A stretch of DNA of 64,000 nucleotides. Source: Escarpia spicata. Taxonomy: Eukaryota > Annelida > Polychaeta > Sabellida > Siboglinidae. Below, in pieces: positions 38,011-50,129 of the stretch. Below the pieces are notes generated by a model, which saw only the letters and a list, made by a program, of their open reading frames with translations, ran no database searches and was not told where the DNA came from. Each line of letters opens with the position of its first letter. Position 1 is the first letter of the stretch. The position numbers and the translations under genes are program-made. The stretch is taken from assembly GCA_963995525.1 (NCBI GenBank), contig OZ023207.1, positions 2,309,344 to 2,373,343 on the forward strand. Reading direction: 5' to 3'.

Positions 38011-41000
38011 GGTCGTTCTCCTTGTGTATTTCCCCGTTGGGTGTGTGCCTTGTTGTTCTCCTTGTGTATCTCCCCTTTGGGTGAGTGCCCGATCGTTCTT
38101 CTTGTGCATCTCCCCATTGGGTGAGTACCCGATCGTTCTCCTTGTGTATCTCCCCGTTGGGTGAGTGCCAGGTTGTTCTCCTTATGTATCTCCCCGTTGG
38201 GTGAGTGCCAGGTTGTTCTCCTTGTGTATCTCCCCGTTGGGTGAGTGCCCGGTCGTTCTCCTTGTGTATCTCTCCGTTGGGTGAGTGCCAGGTCGTTCTC
38301 CTTGTGTATCTACCCGTTGGGTGAGTGCCCGGTCGTTCTCCTTGTGTATCTCCCCGTTGGGTGAGTGCCAGGTCGTTCTCCTTGTGTATCTCCCCGTTGG
38401 GTGAGCGCCAGGTTGTTCTCCATGTTTATCTCCGCGTTGGGTGAGTGCCCGGTCGTTCTCCTTGTGTATCTCCCCGTTGGGTGAGTGCCATGTCGTTCTC
38501 CTTGTGTATCTCCTCGTTGGGTGAGTGCCAGGTCGTTATCCTTGTGTATCTCCCCGTTGGGTGAGTGCCAGGTCGTTCTCCTTGTGTATCTTCCCGTTGG
38601 GTGAGTGCCAGGTCGTGATCCTTTGTATCTCCCCGTTGGGTGAGTGCCAGGTTGTTCTCCTTGTGTATCTCCCCGTTGGGTGAGTGCCCGATCGTTCTCC
38701 TTGTGTATCTCCCGGTTGGGTGAGTGCCAGGTTGTTCTCCTTAATTATCTCCCCGTAGGGTGAGAGCCAGGTTGTTCTCCTTGTGTATCTCCCCTTTGGA
38801 TGAGTGCACAATCGTTCTCCTTGTGTATCTCCCCGTTGGGTGAGTGCCCGATCTTTCTCCTTTTTTATCTCCCGGTTGGGTGAGTGCCTGGTCGTTCTCC
38901 TTGTGTATCTCCCCGTTGGGTGAGTGCTATGTTGTTCTCCTTGTGTATCTCCCCGTTGGGTGAGTGCCAGGTTGTTCTCCTTGTGTATCTCCCCATTGGG
39001 TGAGTGCCAGGTTGTTCTCCTTGTGTATATCCCCATTGTGTGAGTGCCAGGTTATTCTCCTTGTGTATATCCCCATTGGGTGAGTGCCAGGTTATTCTCC
39101 TTGTGTATCTCCACGTTGGGTGAGTGCCAGGTTATTCTCCTTGTGTATATCCCCATTGGGTGAGTGCCAGGTTATTCTCCTTGTGTATCTCCACGTTGGG
39201 TGAGTGCCAGGTTTTTCTCCTTGTGTATCTCCCCGTTGGGTGAGTGCCAGGTTGTTATCCTTGTGTATCTCCCCGTTGGGTGAGTGCCAGGTTGTTATCC
39301 TTGTGTATCTCCCCGTTGGGTGAGTGCCCGATCGTTCTGCTTGTGTATCTCCCCGTTGGGTGAGTGCCAGGTTGTTCTCCTTATGTATCTCCCCGTTGGG
39401 TGAGTGCCAGGTTGTTCTCCTTGTGTATCTCCCCGTTGGGTGAGTGCCCGGTCGTTCTCCTTGTGTATCTCTCCGTTGGGTGAGTGCCAGGTCGTTCTCC
39501 TTGTGTATCTCCCCGTTGGGTGAGTGCCCGGTCGTTCTCCTTGTGAATCTCACCGTTGGGTGAGTGCCAGGTCGTTCTCCTTGTGTATCTCCCCGTTGGG
39601 TGAGTGCCAGGTTGTTCTCCTTATGTATCTCCCCGTTGGGTGAGTGCCAGGTTGTTCTCCTTGTGTATCTCCCCGTTGGGTGAGTGCCCGGTCGTTCTCC
39701 TTGTGTATCTCTCCGTTGGGTGAGTGCCAGGTCGTTCTCCTTGTGTATCTCCCCGTTGGGTGAGTGCCCGGTCGTTCTCCTTGTGTATCTCACCGTTGGG
39801 TGAGTGCCAGGTCGTTCTCCTTGTGTATCTCCCCGTTGGGTGAGTGCCAGGTTGTTCTCCATGTTTATCTCCGCGTTGGGTGAGTGCCCGGTCGTTCTCC
39901 TTGTGTATCTCCCCGTTGGGTGAGTGCCATGTCGTTCTCCTTGTGTATCTCCTCGTTGGGTGAATGCCAGGTCGTTATCCTTGAGTATCTCCCCGTTGGG
40001 TGAGTGCCAGGTTGTTCTCCTTGTGTATCTCCCCGTTGGGTGAGTGCCAAATTGTTATCCTTGTGTATCTCCCCGTTGGGTGAGTGCCAGGTTATTCTCC
40101 TTTTGTATCTCCCCGTTGGGAGAGTGCCAGGTTTTTCTCCTTGTGTATCTCCCCGTTGGTTGAGTGCCAGGTTATTCTCCTTGTGTATCTCCCCGTTGAG
40201 TGAGTGCCAGGTTATTCTCCTTGTGTATCTCCCCGTTGGGTGAGTGCCAGGTTGTTATCCTTGTGTAACTCCCCGTTGGGTGATTGTCAGGTCGTTCTCT
40301 TTGTGTATCTCCCCGTTGGGTGAGTGCCAGGTTGTTCTCCTTGTGTATCTCCCCGTTGGGTGAGTGCAAGGTCGTTCTCCTTGTGTATCTCCCCGTTGGG
40401 TGAGTGCCTGATTGTTCTCCTTGTGTATCTCCCCTTTGGGTGAGTGCCCGATCGTTCTCCTTTTGTATCTCCCCGTTGGGTGAGTGCCAGGTCATTATCC
40501 TTTGTATCTCCCCGTTGGGTGAGTGCACTATCGTTCTCCTTGTATATCTCCCCATTGGGTGAGTGCCCGATCGTTCTGCTTGTGTATCTCCCCGTTGGGT
40601 GAGTGCCAGGTTGTTCTCCTTATGTATCTCCCCGTTGGGTGAGTGCCAGGTTGTTCTCCTTGTGTATCTCCCCGTTGGGTGAGTGCCCGGTCGTTCTCCT
40701 TGTGTATTTCCCCGTTTGGTGAGTGCCAGGTCGTTCTCCTTGTGTATCTCCTCGTTGGGTGAGTGCCAGGTCGTTATCCTTGAGTATCTCCCCGTTGGGT
40801 GAGTGCCAGGTTGTTCTCCTTGTGTATCTCCCCGTTGGGTGAGTGCCAGGTTGTTATCCTTGTGTATCTCCCCGTTGGGTGAGTGCCCGATCGTTCTGCT
40901 TGTGTATCTCCCCGTTGGGTGAGTGCCAGGTTGTTCTCCTTATGTATCTCCCCGTTGGGTGAATGCCAGGTTGTTTTCCTTGTGTATCTCCCCGTTGGGT

Positions 41001-44000
41001 GAGTGCCCGGTCGTTCTCCTTGTGTATCTCTCCGTTGGGTGAGTGCCAGGTCGTTCTCCTTGTGTATCTCCCCGTTGGGTGAGTGCCAGGTCGTTCTCCT
41101 TGTGTATCTCACCGTTGGGTGAGTGCCAGGTCGTTCTCTTTGTGTATCTCCCCGTTGGGTGAGTGCCAGGTTGTTCTCCATGTTTATCTCCGCGTTGGGT
41201 GAGTGCCCGGTCGTTCTCCTTGTGTATCTCCCCGTTGGGTGAGTGCCATGTCGTTCTCCTTGTGTATCTCCTCGTTGGGTGAGTGCCAGGTCGTTATCCT
41301 TGAGTATCTCCCCGTTGGGTGAGTGCCAGGTTGTTCTCCTTGTGTATCTCCCCGTTGGGTGAGTGCCAGGTTGTTATCCTTGTGTATCTCCCCGTTGGGT
41401 GAGTGCCAGGTTATTCTCCTTTTGTATCTCCCCGTTGAGAGAGTGCCAGGTTTTTCTCCTTGTGTATCTCCCCGTTGGTTGAGTGCCAGGTTATTCTCCT
41501 TGTGTATCTCCCCGTTGAGTGAGTGCCAGGTTATTCTCCTTGTGTATCTCCCCGTTGGGTGAGTGCCAGGTTGTTATCCTTGTGTATCTCCCCGTTGGGT
41601 GATTGTCAGGTCGTTCTCCTTGTGTATCTCCCCGTTGGGTGAGTGCCAGGTTGTTCTCCTTGTGTATCTCCCCGTTGGGTGAGTGCAAGGTCGTTCTCCT
41701 TGTGTATCTACCCTTTGGGTGAGTGCCCGATCGTTCTCCTTTTGTATCTCCCCGTTGGGTGAGTGCCAGGTCGTTATCCTTTGTATCTCCCCGTTGGGTG
41801 AGTGCACTATCGTTCTCCTTGTATATCTCCCGGTTGGGTGAGTGCCTGGTTGTTCTCCTTATGTATCTCCCCATTGGGTGAGTGCCCGGTCGTTCTCCTT
41901 GTGTATCTCCCCGTTGGGTGAGTGCCAGGTTGTTCTCCTTATGTATCTCCCCGATGGGTGAGTGCACGGTCGTTCTCCTTGTGTATCTCCCCGTTCGGTG
42001 AGTGCCAGGTTATTCTCCTTGTGTATCTCCCCGTTCGGTGAGTGCCAGGTCGTTCTCCTTGTGTATCTCCCCGTTGGGTGAGTGCCAGGTCTTTCTCCTT
42101 GTGTATCTCCCCGTTGGGTGAGTGCCAGTTCGTTATCCTTTGTATCTCCCCGTTGGGTGAGTGCCAGGTCGTTCTCCTTGTGTATCTCCCCGTTGGGTGA
42201 GTGCCCGATCGTTCTCCTTGTGTATCTCCCGGTTGGGTGAGTGCCAGGTTGTTCTCCTTATTTATCTCCCCGTTGGGTGAGAACCAGGTTGTTCTCCTTG
42301 TGTATCTCCCCGTTGGGGAAGTGCCAGGTCGTTCTCCTTATGTATATCCCCGTTGGGTGAGTGCCTGGTTGTTCTCCTTGTGTATCTCCCCGTTGGGTGA
42401 GTGCCCAATCGTTCTCCTTGTGTATCTCCCGGTTGGGTGAGTGCCCGATCTTTCTCCTTGTGTATCTCCCGGTTGGGTGAGTGCCAGGTTGTTCTCCTTA
42501 TGTATCTCCCCGTTGGGTGAGAGCCAGTTTGTTCTCCTTGTGTATCTACACGTTGGGTGAGTGCCCTGTCTTCTCTTTGTGTATCTCCCCGTTGGGTGAA
42601 TGCCAGGTTGTTTTCCTTGTGTATCTCCCCGTTGGGTGAGTGCCAGGTTATTCTCCTTGTGTATCTCCCCGTTGGGTGAGTGCCAGGTTGTTATCCTTGT
42701 GTATCTCCCCGTTGGGTGAGTGCCAGGTTGTTATCCTTTGTATCTCCCCGTTGGTTGAGTGCCAGTTTGTTCTCCTTGTGTATCTCCCCGTTGGGTGAGT
42801 GCCCGATCGTTCTCCTTGTGTATCTCCCGGTTGGGTGAGTGCCAGGTTGTTCTCCTTATTTATCTCCCCGTTGGGTGAGAACCAGGTTGTTCTCCTTGTG
42901 TATCTCCCCGTTGGGGAAGTGCCAGGTCGTTCTCCTTATGTATATCCCCGTTGGGTGAGTGCCTGGTTGTTCTCCTTGTGTATCTCCCCGTTGGGTGAGT
43001 GCCCAATCGTTCTCCTTGTGTATCTCCCGGTTGGGTGAGTGCCCGATCTTTCTCCTTGTGTATCTCCCGGTTGGGTGAGTGCCAGGTTGTTCTCCTTATG
43101 TATCTCCCCGTTGGGTGAGAGCCAGTTTGTTCTCCTTGTGTATCTACACGTTGGGTGAGTTCCCTGTCTTCTCTTTGTGTATCTCCCCGTTGGGTGAATG
43201 CCAGGTTGTTTTCCTTGTGTATCTCCCCGTTGGGTGAGTGCCAGGTCGTTCTCCTTGTGTATTTCCCCGTTGGGTGTGTGCCTTGTTGTTCTCCTTGTGT
43301 ATCTCCCCTTTGGGTGAGTGCCCGATCGTTCTTCTTGTGCATCTCCCCATTGGGTGAGTGCCCGATCGTTCTCCTTGTGTATCTCCCCGTTGGGTGAGTG
43401 CCAGGTTGTTCTCCTTATGTATCTCCCCGTTGGGTGAGTGCCAGGTTGTTCTCCTTGTGTATCTCCCCGTTGGGTGAGTGCCCGGTCGTTCTCCTTGTGT
43501 ATCTCTCCGTTGGGTGAGTGCCAGGTCGTTCTCCTTGTGTATCTACCCGTTGGGTGAGTGCCCGGTCGTTCTCCTTGTGTATCTCCCCGTTGGGTGAGTG
43601 CCAGGTCGTTCTCCTTGTGTATCTCCCCGTTGGGTGAGCGCCAGGTTGTTCTCCATGTTTATCTCCGCGTTGGGTGAGTGCCCGGTCGTTCTCCTTGTGT
43701 ATCTCCCCGTTGGGTGAGTGCCATGTCGTTCTCCTTGTGTATCTCCTCGTTGGGTGAGTGCCAGGTCGTTATCCTTGTGTATCTCCCCGTTGGGTGAGTG
43801 CCAGGTCGTTCTCCTTGTGTATCTTCCCGTTGGGTGAGTGCCAGGTCGTGATCCTTTGTATCTCCCCGTTGGGTGAGTGCCAGGTTGTTCTCCTTGTGTA
43901 TCTCCCCGTTGGGTGAGTGCCCGATCGTTCTCCTTGTGTATCTCCCGGTTGGGTGAGTGCCAGGTTGTTCTCCTTAATTATCTCCCCGTAGGGTGAGAGC

Positions 44001-44459
44001 CAGGTTGTTCTCCTTGTGTATCTCCCCTTTGGATGAGTGCACAATCGTTCTCCTTGTGTATCTCCCCGTTGGGTGAGTGCCCGATCTTTCTCCTTTTTTA
44101 TCTCCCGGTTGGGTGAGTGCCTGGTCGTTCTCCTTGTGTATCTCCCCGTTGGGTGAGTGCTATGTTGTTCTCCTTGTGTATCTCCCCGTTGGGTGAGTGC
44201 CAGGTTGTTCTCCTTGTGTATCTCCCCATTGGGTGAGTGCCAGGTTGTTCTCCTTGTGTATATCCCCATTGTGTGAGTGCCAGGTTATTCTCCTTGTGTA
44301 TATCCCCATTGGGTGAGTGCCAGGTTATTCTCCTTGTGTATCTCCACGTTGGGTGAGTGCCAGGTTATTCTCCTTGTGTATATCCCCATTGGGTGAGTGC
44401 CAGGTTATTCTCCTTGTGTATCTCCACGTTGGGTGAGTGCCAGGTTTTTCTCCTTGTGT

Positions 44460-46180
44460 ATCTCCCCGTTGGGTGAGTGCCCGATCGTTCTGCTTGTGTA
44501 TCTCCCCGTTGGGTGAGTGCCAGGTTGTTCTCCTTATGTATCTCCCCGTTGGGTGAATGCCAGGTTGTTTTCCTTGTGTATCTCCCCGTTGGGTGAGTGC
44601 CCGGTCGTTCTCCTTGTGTATCTCTCCGTTGGGTGAGTGCCAGGTCGTTCTCCTTGTGTATCTCCCCGTTGGGTGAGTGCCAGGTCGTTCTCCTTGTGTA
44701 TCTCACCGTTGGGTGAGTGCCAGGTCGTTCTCCTTGTGTATCTCCCCGTTGGGTGAGTGCCAGGTTGTTCTCCATGTTTATCTCCGCGTTGGGTGAGTGC
44801 CATGTCGTTCTCCTTGTGTATCTCCTCGTTGGGTGAGTGCCAGGTCGTTATCCTTGAGTATCTCCCCGTTGGGTGAGTGCCAGGTTGTTCTCCTTGTGTA
44901 TCTCCCCGTTGGGTGAGTGCCAGGTTGTTATCCTTGTGTATCTCCCCGTTGGGTGAGTGCCAGGTTATTCTCCTTTTGTATCTCCCCGTTGAGAGAGTGC
45001 CAGGTTTTTCTCCTTGTGTATCTCCCCGTTGGTTGAGTGCCAGGTTATTCTCCTTGTGTATCTCCCCGTTGAGTGAGTGCCAGGTTATTCTCCTTGTGTA
45101 TCTCCCCGTTTGGTGAGTGCCAGGTTGTTATCCTTGTGTATCTCCCCGTTGGGTGATTGTCAGGTCGTTCTCCTTGTGTATCTCCCCGTTGGGTGAGTGC
45201 CAGGTTGTTCTACTTGTGTATCTCCCCGTTGGGTGAGTGCAAGGTCGTTCTCCTTGTGTATCTACCCTTTGGGTGAGTGCCCGATCGTTCTCCTTTTGTA
45301 TCTCCCCGTTGGGTGAGTGCCAGGTCGTTATCCTTTGTATCTCCCCGTTGGGTGAGTGCACTATCGTTCTCCTTGTATATCTCCCGGTTGGGTGAGTGCC
45401 TGGTTGTTCTCCTTATGTATCTCCCCATTGGGTGAGTGCCCGGTCGTTCTCCTTGTGTATCTCCCCGTTGGGTGAGTGCCAGGTTGTTCTCCTTATGTAT
45501 CTCCCCGATGGGTGAGTGCACGGTCGTTCTCCTTGTGTATCTCCCCGTTCGGTGAGTGCCAGGTTATTCTCCTTGTGTATCTCCCCGTTCGGTGAGTGCC
45601 AGGTCGTTCTCCTTGTGTATCTCCCCGTTGGGTGAGTGCCAGGTCTTTCTCCTTGTGTATCTCCCCGTTGGGTGAGTGCCAGTTCGTTATCCTTTGTATC
45701 TCCCCGTTGGGTGAGTGCCAGGTCGTTCTCCTTGTGTATCTCCCCGTTGGGTGAGTGCCCGATCGTTCTCCTTGTGTATCTCCCGGTTGGGTGAGTGCCA
45801 GGTTGTTCTCCTTATTTATCTCCCCGTTGGGTGAGAACCAGGTTGTTCTCCTTGTGTATCTCCCCGTTGGGGAAGTGCCAGGTCGTTCTCCTTATGTATA
45901 TCCCCGTTGGGTGAGTGCCTGGTTGTTCTCCTTGTGTATCTCCCCGTTGGGTGAGTGCCCAATCGTTCTCCTTGTGTATCTCCCGGTTGGGTGAGTGCCC
46001 GATCTTTCTCCTTGTGTATCTCCCGGTTGGGTGAGTGCCAGGTTGTTCTCCTTATGTATCTCCCCGTTGGGTGAGAGCCAGTTTGTTCTCCTTGTGTATC
46101 TACACGTTGGGTGAGTGCCCTGTCTTCTCTTTGTGTATCTCCCCGTTGGGTGAATGCCAGGTTGTTTTCCTTGTGTATCT
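44460..46180. repeat. Third partial copy of the 5.2-kb block
   Basis: From about 44850 to 46180 the variant order follows 41296-42626 at offset 3554. One 40-bp unit is missing near 44790 relative to the donor pattern. Private changes include GTTTGGTGAG near 45109 and TTCTACTTG near 45209. Confidence 0.7.
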
Positions 46181-47139
46181 CTCCGTTGGGTGAGTGCCAG
46201 GTTATTCTCCTTGTGTATCTCCCCGTTGGGTGAGTGCCAGGTTGTTATCCTTGTGTATCTCCCCGTTGGTTGATTGTCAGGTCGTTCTCCTTGTGTATCT
46301 CCCCGTTGGGTGAGTGCCAGGTTGTTCTCCTTGTGTATCTCCCCGTTGGGTGAGTGCAAGGTCGTTCTCCTTGTGTATCTACCCTTTGGGTGAGTGCCCG
46401 ATCGTTCTCCTTTTGTATCTCCCCGTTGGGTGAGTGCCAGGTCGTTATCCTTTGTATCTCCCCGTTGGGTGAGTGCACTATCGTTCTCCTTGTATATCTC
46501 CCGGTTGGGTGAGTGCCTGGTTGTTCTCCTTATGTATCTCCCCATTGGGTGAGTGCCCGGTCGTTCTCCTTGTGTATCTCCCCGTTGGGTGAGTGCCAGG
46601 TCGTTCTCCTTGTGTATCTCCCCGTTGGGTGAGTGCCAGGTCGTTCTCCTTGTGTATATCCCCGTTGGGTGAGTGCCAGGTTGTTCATCTTGTGTATCTC
46701 CCCGTTGGGTGAGTGCCCAGTCGTTCTCCTTGTGTATCTCCCCGTTGGGTGAGTGCCAGGTCGTTCTCCTTGTGTATCTCCCCGTTGGGTGAGAGCCAGT
46801 TTGTTCTCCTTGTGTATCTCCCCGTTGAGTGAGCGCCCGGTCGTTCTCTTTGTGTATCTCCCAGTTGGGTGAATGCCAGGTTGTTCTCCTTGTGTATCTC
46901 CCCGTTGGGTGAGGGCCAGGTCGTTCTTCTTGTGTATCTCCCCTTTGGGTGGGTGCCCGATCGTTCTCCTTGTGTATCTTCCAGTTGGGTGAGTGCCAGG
47001 TTGTTCTCCTTATGTATCTCCCCGTTGGGTGAGAGCCCGTTTGTTCTCCTTGTGTATCTCCCCGTTGAGTGAGCGCCCGGTCGTTCTCTTTGTGTATCTC
47101 CCCGTTGGGTGAATGCCAGGTTGTTCTCCTTGTGTATCT

Positions 47140-48150
47140 CCCCGTTGGGTGAGAGCCAGTTTGTTCTTCTTGTGTATCTCCCCGTTGGATGAATGCCCGT
47201 TCGTTCTCTTTGTGTATCTCCCCGTTGGGTGAATGCCAGGTTGTTCTCCTTGTGTATCTCCCCGTTGGGTGAGTGCCAGGTCGTTCTCCTTGTGTATCTC
47301 CCCGTTGGGAGAGTGCCTTGTTGTTCTACTTGTGTATCTCTCCTTTGGGTGAATGCCCGATCGTTCTTCTTGTGTATCTCCCCTTTGGGTGAGTGCCCGA
47401 TCGTTCTCCTTGTGTATCTCCCCGTTGGGTGAGTGCCAGGTTGTTCTCCTTATGTACCTCCCCGTTGGGTGAGTGCCAGGTTGTTCTCCTTATGTACCTC
47501 CCCGTTGGGTGAGTGCCTGGTTGTTCTCCTTGTGTATATCTCCTTTGGGTGAGTGCCCGATCGTTCTCCTTGTGTATCTCCCCGTTGGGTGAGTGCCAGG
47601 TTGTTCTCCTTGTGTATCTCCCCGTTCGGTGAGTGCCCGGTCGTTTTCCTTGTGTATCTCCCCGTTGGGTGAGTGCCAGGTCTTTCTCCATGTGTAACTC
47701 CCCGTTGGGTGAGTGCCAGGTCGTTATCCTTGTGTATCTCCCCGTTGGGTGAGTGCCAGGTTGTTCTCCTTGTGTATCTCCCCGTTGGGTGAGTGCCCGA
47801 TCGTTCTCCTTGTGTATCTCCCGGTTGGGTGAGTGCCAGGTTGTTCTCCTTATTTATCTCCCCTTGGGTGAGAGCCAGGTTGTTCTCCTTGTGTATCTCC
47901 TGGTTGGGTGATTGTCAGGTCGTTCTCCTTGTGTATCTCCCCGTTGGGTGAGTGCCCGATCGATCTCCTTGTGTATCTCCCGGTTGGGTGAGTGCCAGGT
48001 CGTTCTCCTTGTGTATCTCCCCGTTGGGTGAGTGCCATGTTGTTTTCCTTGTGTATCTCCCCGTTGGGTGAGAGCCACGTTGTTCTCCTTGTGTATCTCC
48101 CCGTTGGGTGATTGTCAGGTCGTTCTCCTTGTGTGTCTCCCCGTTGGGTG
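47140..48150. repeat. Higher-order block D, copy 1
   Basis: This matches about 50896-51907 at an offset near 3756. Shared markers include GTTGGATGAATGCCCG, the paired TTATGTACCTCC units, TATATCTCC, and CATGTGTAACTCC. Copy 1 has a one-base loss in CCCCTTGGG near 47863. Confidence 0.7.
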
Positions 48151-48489
48151 AGTACCAGGTTATTCTCCTTGTGTATCTCCCCGTTGGGTGAGTGCCAGGT
48201 TGTTCTCCTTATGTACCTCCCCGTTGGGTGAGTGCCAGATTGTTCTCCTTGTGTATCTCCCCGTTGGGTGAGTGCCCGGTCGTTCTCCTTGTGTATCTCT
48301 CCGTTGGGTGAGTTCCATGTCGTTCTCCTTGTGTATCTCCCCGTTGGGTGAGTGCCCGGTCGTTCTCCTTTTGTATCTCCCCGTTGGGTGAGTGCCAGGT
48401 CGTTCTCCTTGTGTATCTCCCTGTTGGGTGAGTGCCAGGTCGTTCTCCTAGTGTATCTCCTCGTTGGGTGAGTGCCAGGTCGTTATCCT

Positions 48490-49470
48490 TGTGTATCTCC
48501 CCGTTGGGTGAGTGCCAGGTTGTTCTCCATGTTTATCTCCGCGTTGGGTGAGTGCCCGGTCGTTCTCCTTGTGTATCTCCCCGTTGGGTGAGTGCCAGGT
48601 CGTTCTCCTTGTGTATCTCCCCGTTGGGTGAGTGCCCGGTCGTTCTCCTTGTGTATATCCCCGTTGGGTGAGTGCCAGGTCGTTCTCCTTGTGTATCTCA
48701 CCGTTGGGTGAGTGCCAGGTTGTTCTCCTTGTGTATCTCCCCGTTGGGTGAGTGCCAGGTCGTTCTCCTTGTGTATCTCCCGGTTGGGTGAGTGCCAGGA
48801 TGTTCTCCTTATTTATCTCCCCGTTGGGTGAGAGCCAGATTGTTCTCCGTGTGTTTCTCCCCGTTGGGTGATTGTCAGGTCGTTCTCCTTGTGTATCTCC
48901 CCGTTGGGTGAGTGCCCGGTCGTTCTTATTGTATATCTCCCCGTTGGGTGAGTGCCATGTCGTTCTCCTTGTGTATCTCCCCGTTGGGTGAGTGCCAGGT
49001 TGTTCTCCATGTTTATCTCCGCGTTGGGTGAGTGCCAAGTCGTTCTCCTTGTGTATCTCCCCGTTGGGTGAGTGCCAGGTTGTTCTCCATGTTTATCTCC
49101 GCGTTGGGTGAGTGCCCGGTCGTTCTCCTTGTGTATCTCCCCGTTGGGTGAGTGCCAGGTCGTTCTCCTTGTGTATCTCCCCGTTGGGTGAGTGCCCGGT
49201 CGTTCTCCTTGTGTATCTCCCCGTTGGGTGAGTGCCAGGTCGTTCTCCTTATGTATCTCACCGTTGGGTGAGTGCCAGGTTGTTCTCCTTGTGTATCTCC
49301 CCGTTGGGTGAGTGCCAGGTCGTTCTCCTTGTGTATCTCCCGGTTGGGTGACTGCCAGGATGTTCTCCTTATTTATCTCCCCGTTGGGTGAGAGCCAGAT
49401 TGTTCTCCGTGTGTTTCTCCACGTAGGGTGATTGTCAGGTCGTTCTCCTTGTGTATCTCCCCGTTGGGTG
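48490..49470. repeat. Local duplication at 560-bp (14-unit) spacing
   Basis: A string of about 420 bp at 48490-48910 recurs at 49050-49470. It includes the CATGTTTATCTCCGCG pair, CAGGATGTTC, TTATTTATCT and CCGTGTGTTTCTC. The second copy has GACTGCC and ACGTAGGG variants. Confidence 0.7.
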
Positions 49471-50129
49471 AGTGCCAAGTCGTTCTCCTTGTGTATCTCC
49501 CCGTTGGGTGAGAGCACGGTCGTTCTCCTTGTGTATCTCCCCGTTGGGTGAGTGCCTGAATGTTCTCCTTGTGTATCTCCCCTTTGGGTGAGTGCCCGAT
49601 CGTTCTCCTTTTGTATCTCCCCGTTGGGTGAGTGCCAGGTCGTTATCCTTTGTATCTCCCCGTTGGGTGAGTGCACAATCGTTCTCCTTGTATATCTCCC
49701 GGTTGGGTGAGTGCCAGGTTGTTCTCCTTATGTATCTCCCCGTTGGGTGAGTGCCCGGTCGTTCTCCTTGTGTATCTCCCCGTTGGGTGAGTGCCAGGTC
49801 GTTCTCCTTGTGTATCTCCCCGTTGGGTGAGTGCACAATCGTTCTCCTTGTATATCTCCCGGTTGGGTGAGTGCCAGGTTGTTCTCCTTATGTATCTCCC
49901 CGTTGGGTGAGTGCCCGGTCGTTCTCCTTGTGTATCTCCCCGTTGGGTGAGTGCCAGGTCGTTCTCCTTGTGTATCTCCCCGTTGGGTGAGTGCCAGGTC
50001 GTTATCCTTTGTATCTCCCCGTTGGGTGAGTGCCAGGTTGTTCTCCTTATTTATCTCCCCGTTGGGTGAGAGCAAGGTTGTTCTCCTTGTGTATCTCCCC
50101 GTTGGGTGAGTGCCAGGTCGTTCTCCTTA

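Larger units (their letters stand above)
33985..44450. repeat. Tandem duplication, 2 x 5233 bp
   Basis: Copies are about 33985-39217 and 39218-44450. At least seven landmarks keep an exact 5233-bp offset, including the TTAATTATCTCC unit, the TTTTTTATCT unit and the CTGTCTTCTC short unit. Both copies contain the 240-bp and 598-bp internal duplications, so those predate this event. One private difference is GAGTACCCG near 38125 against GAGTGCCCG in copy 2. Confidence 0.82.
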
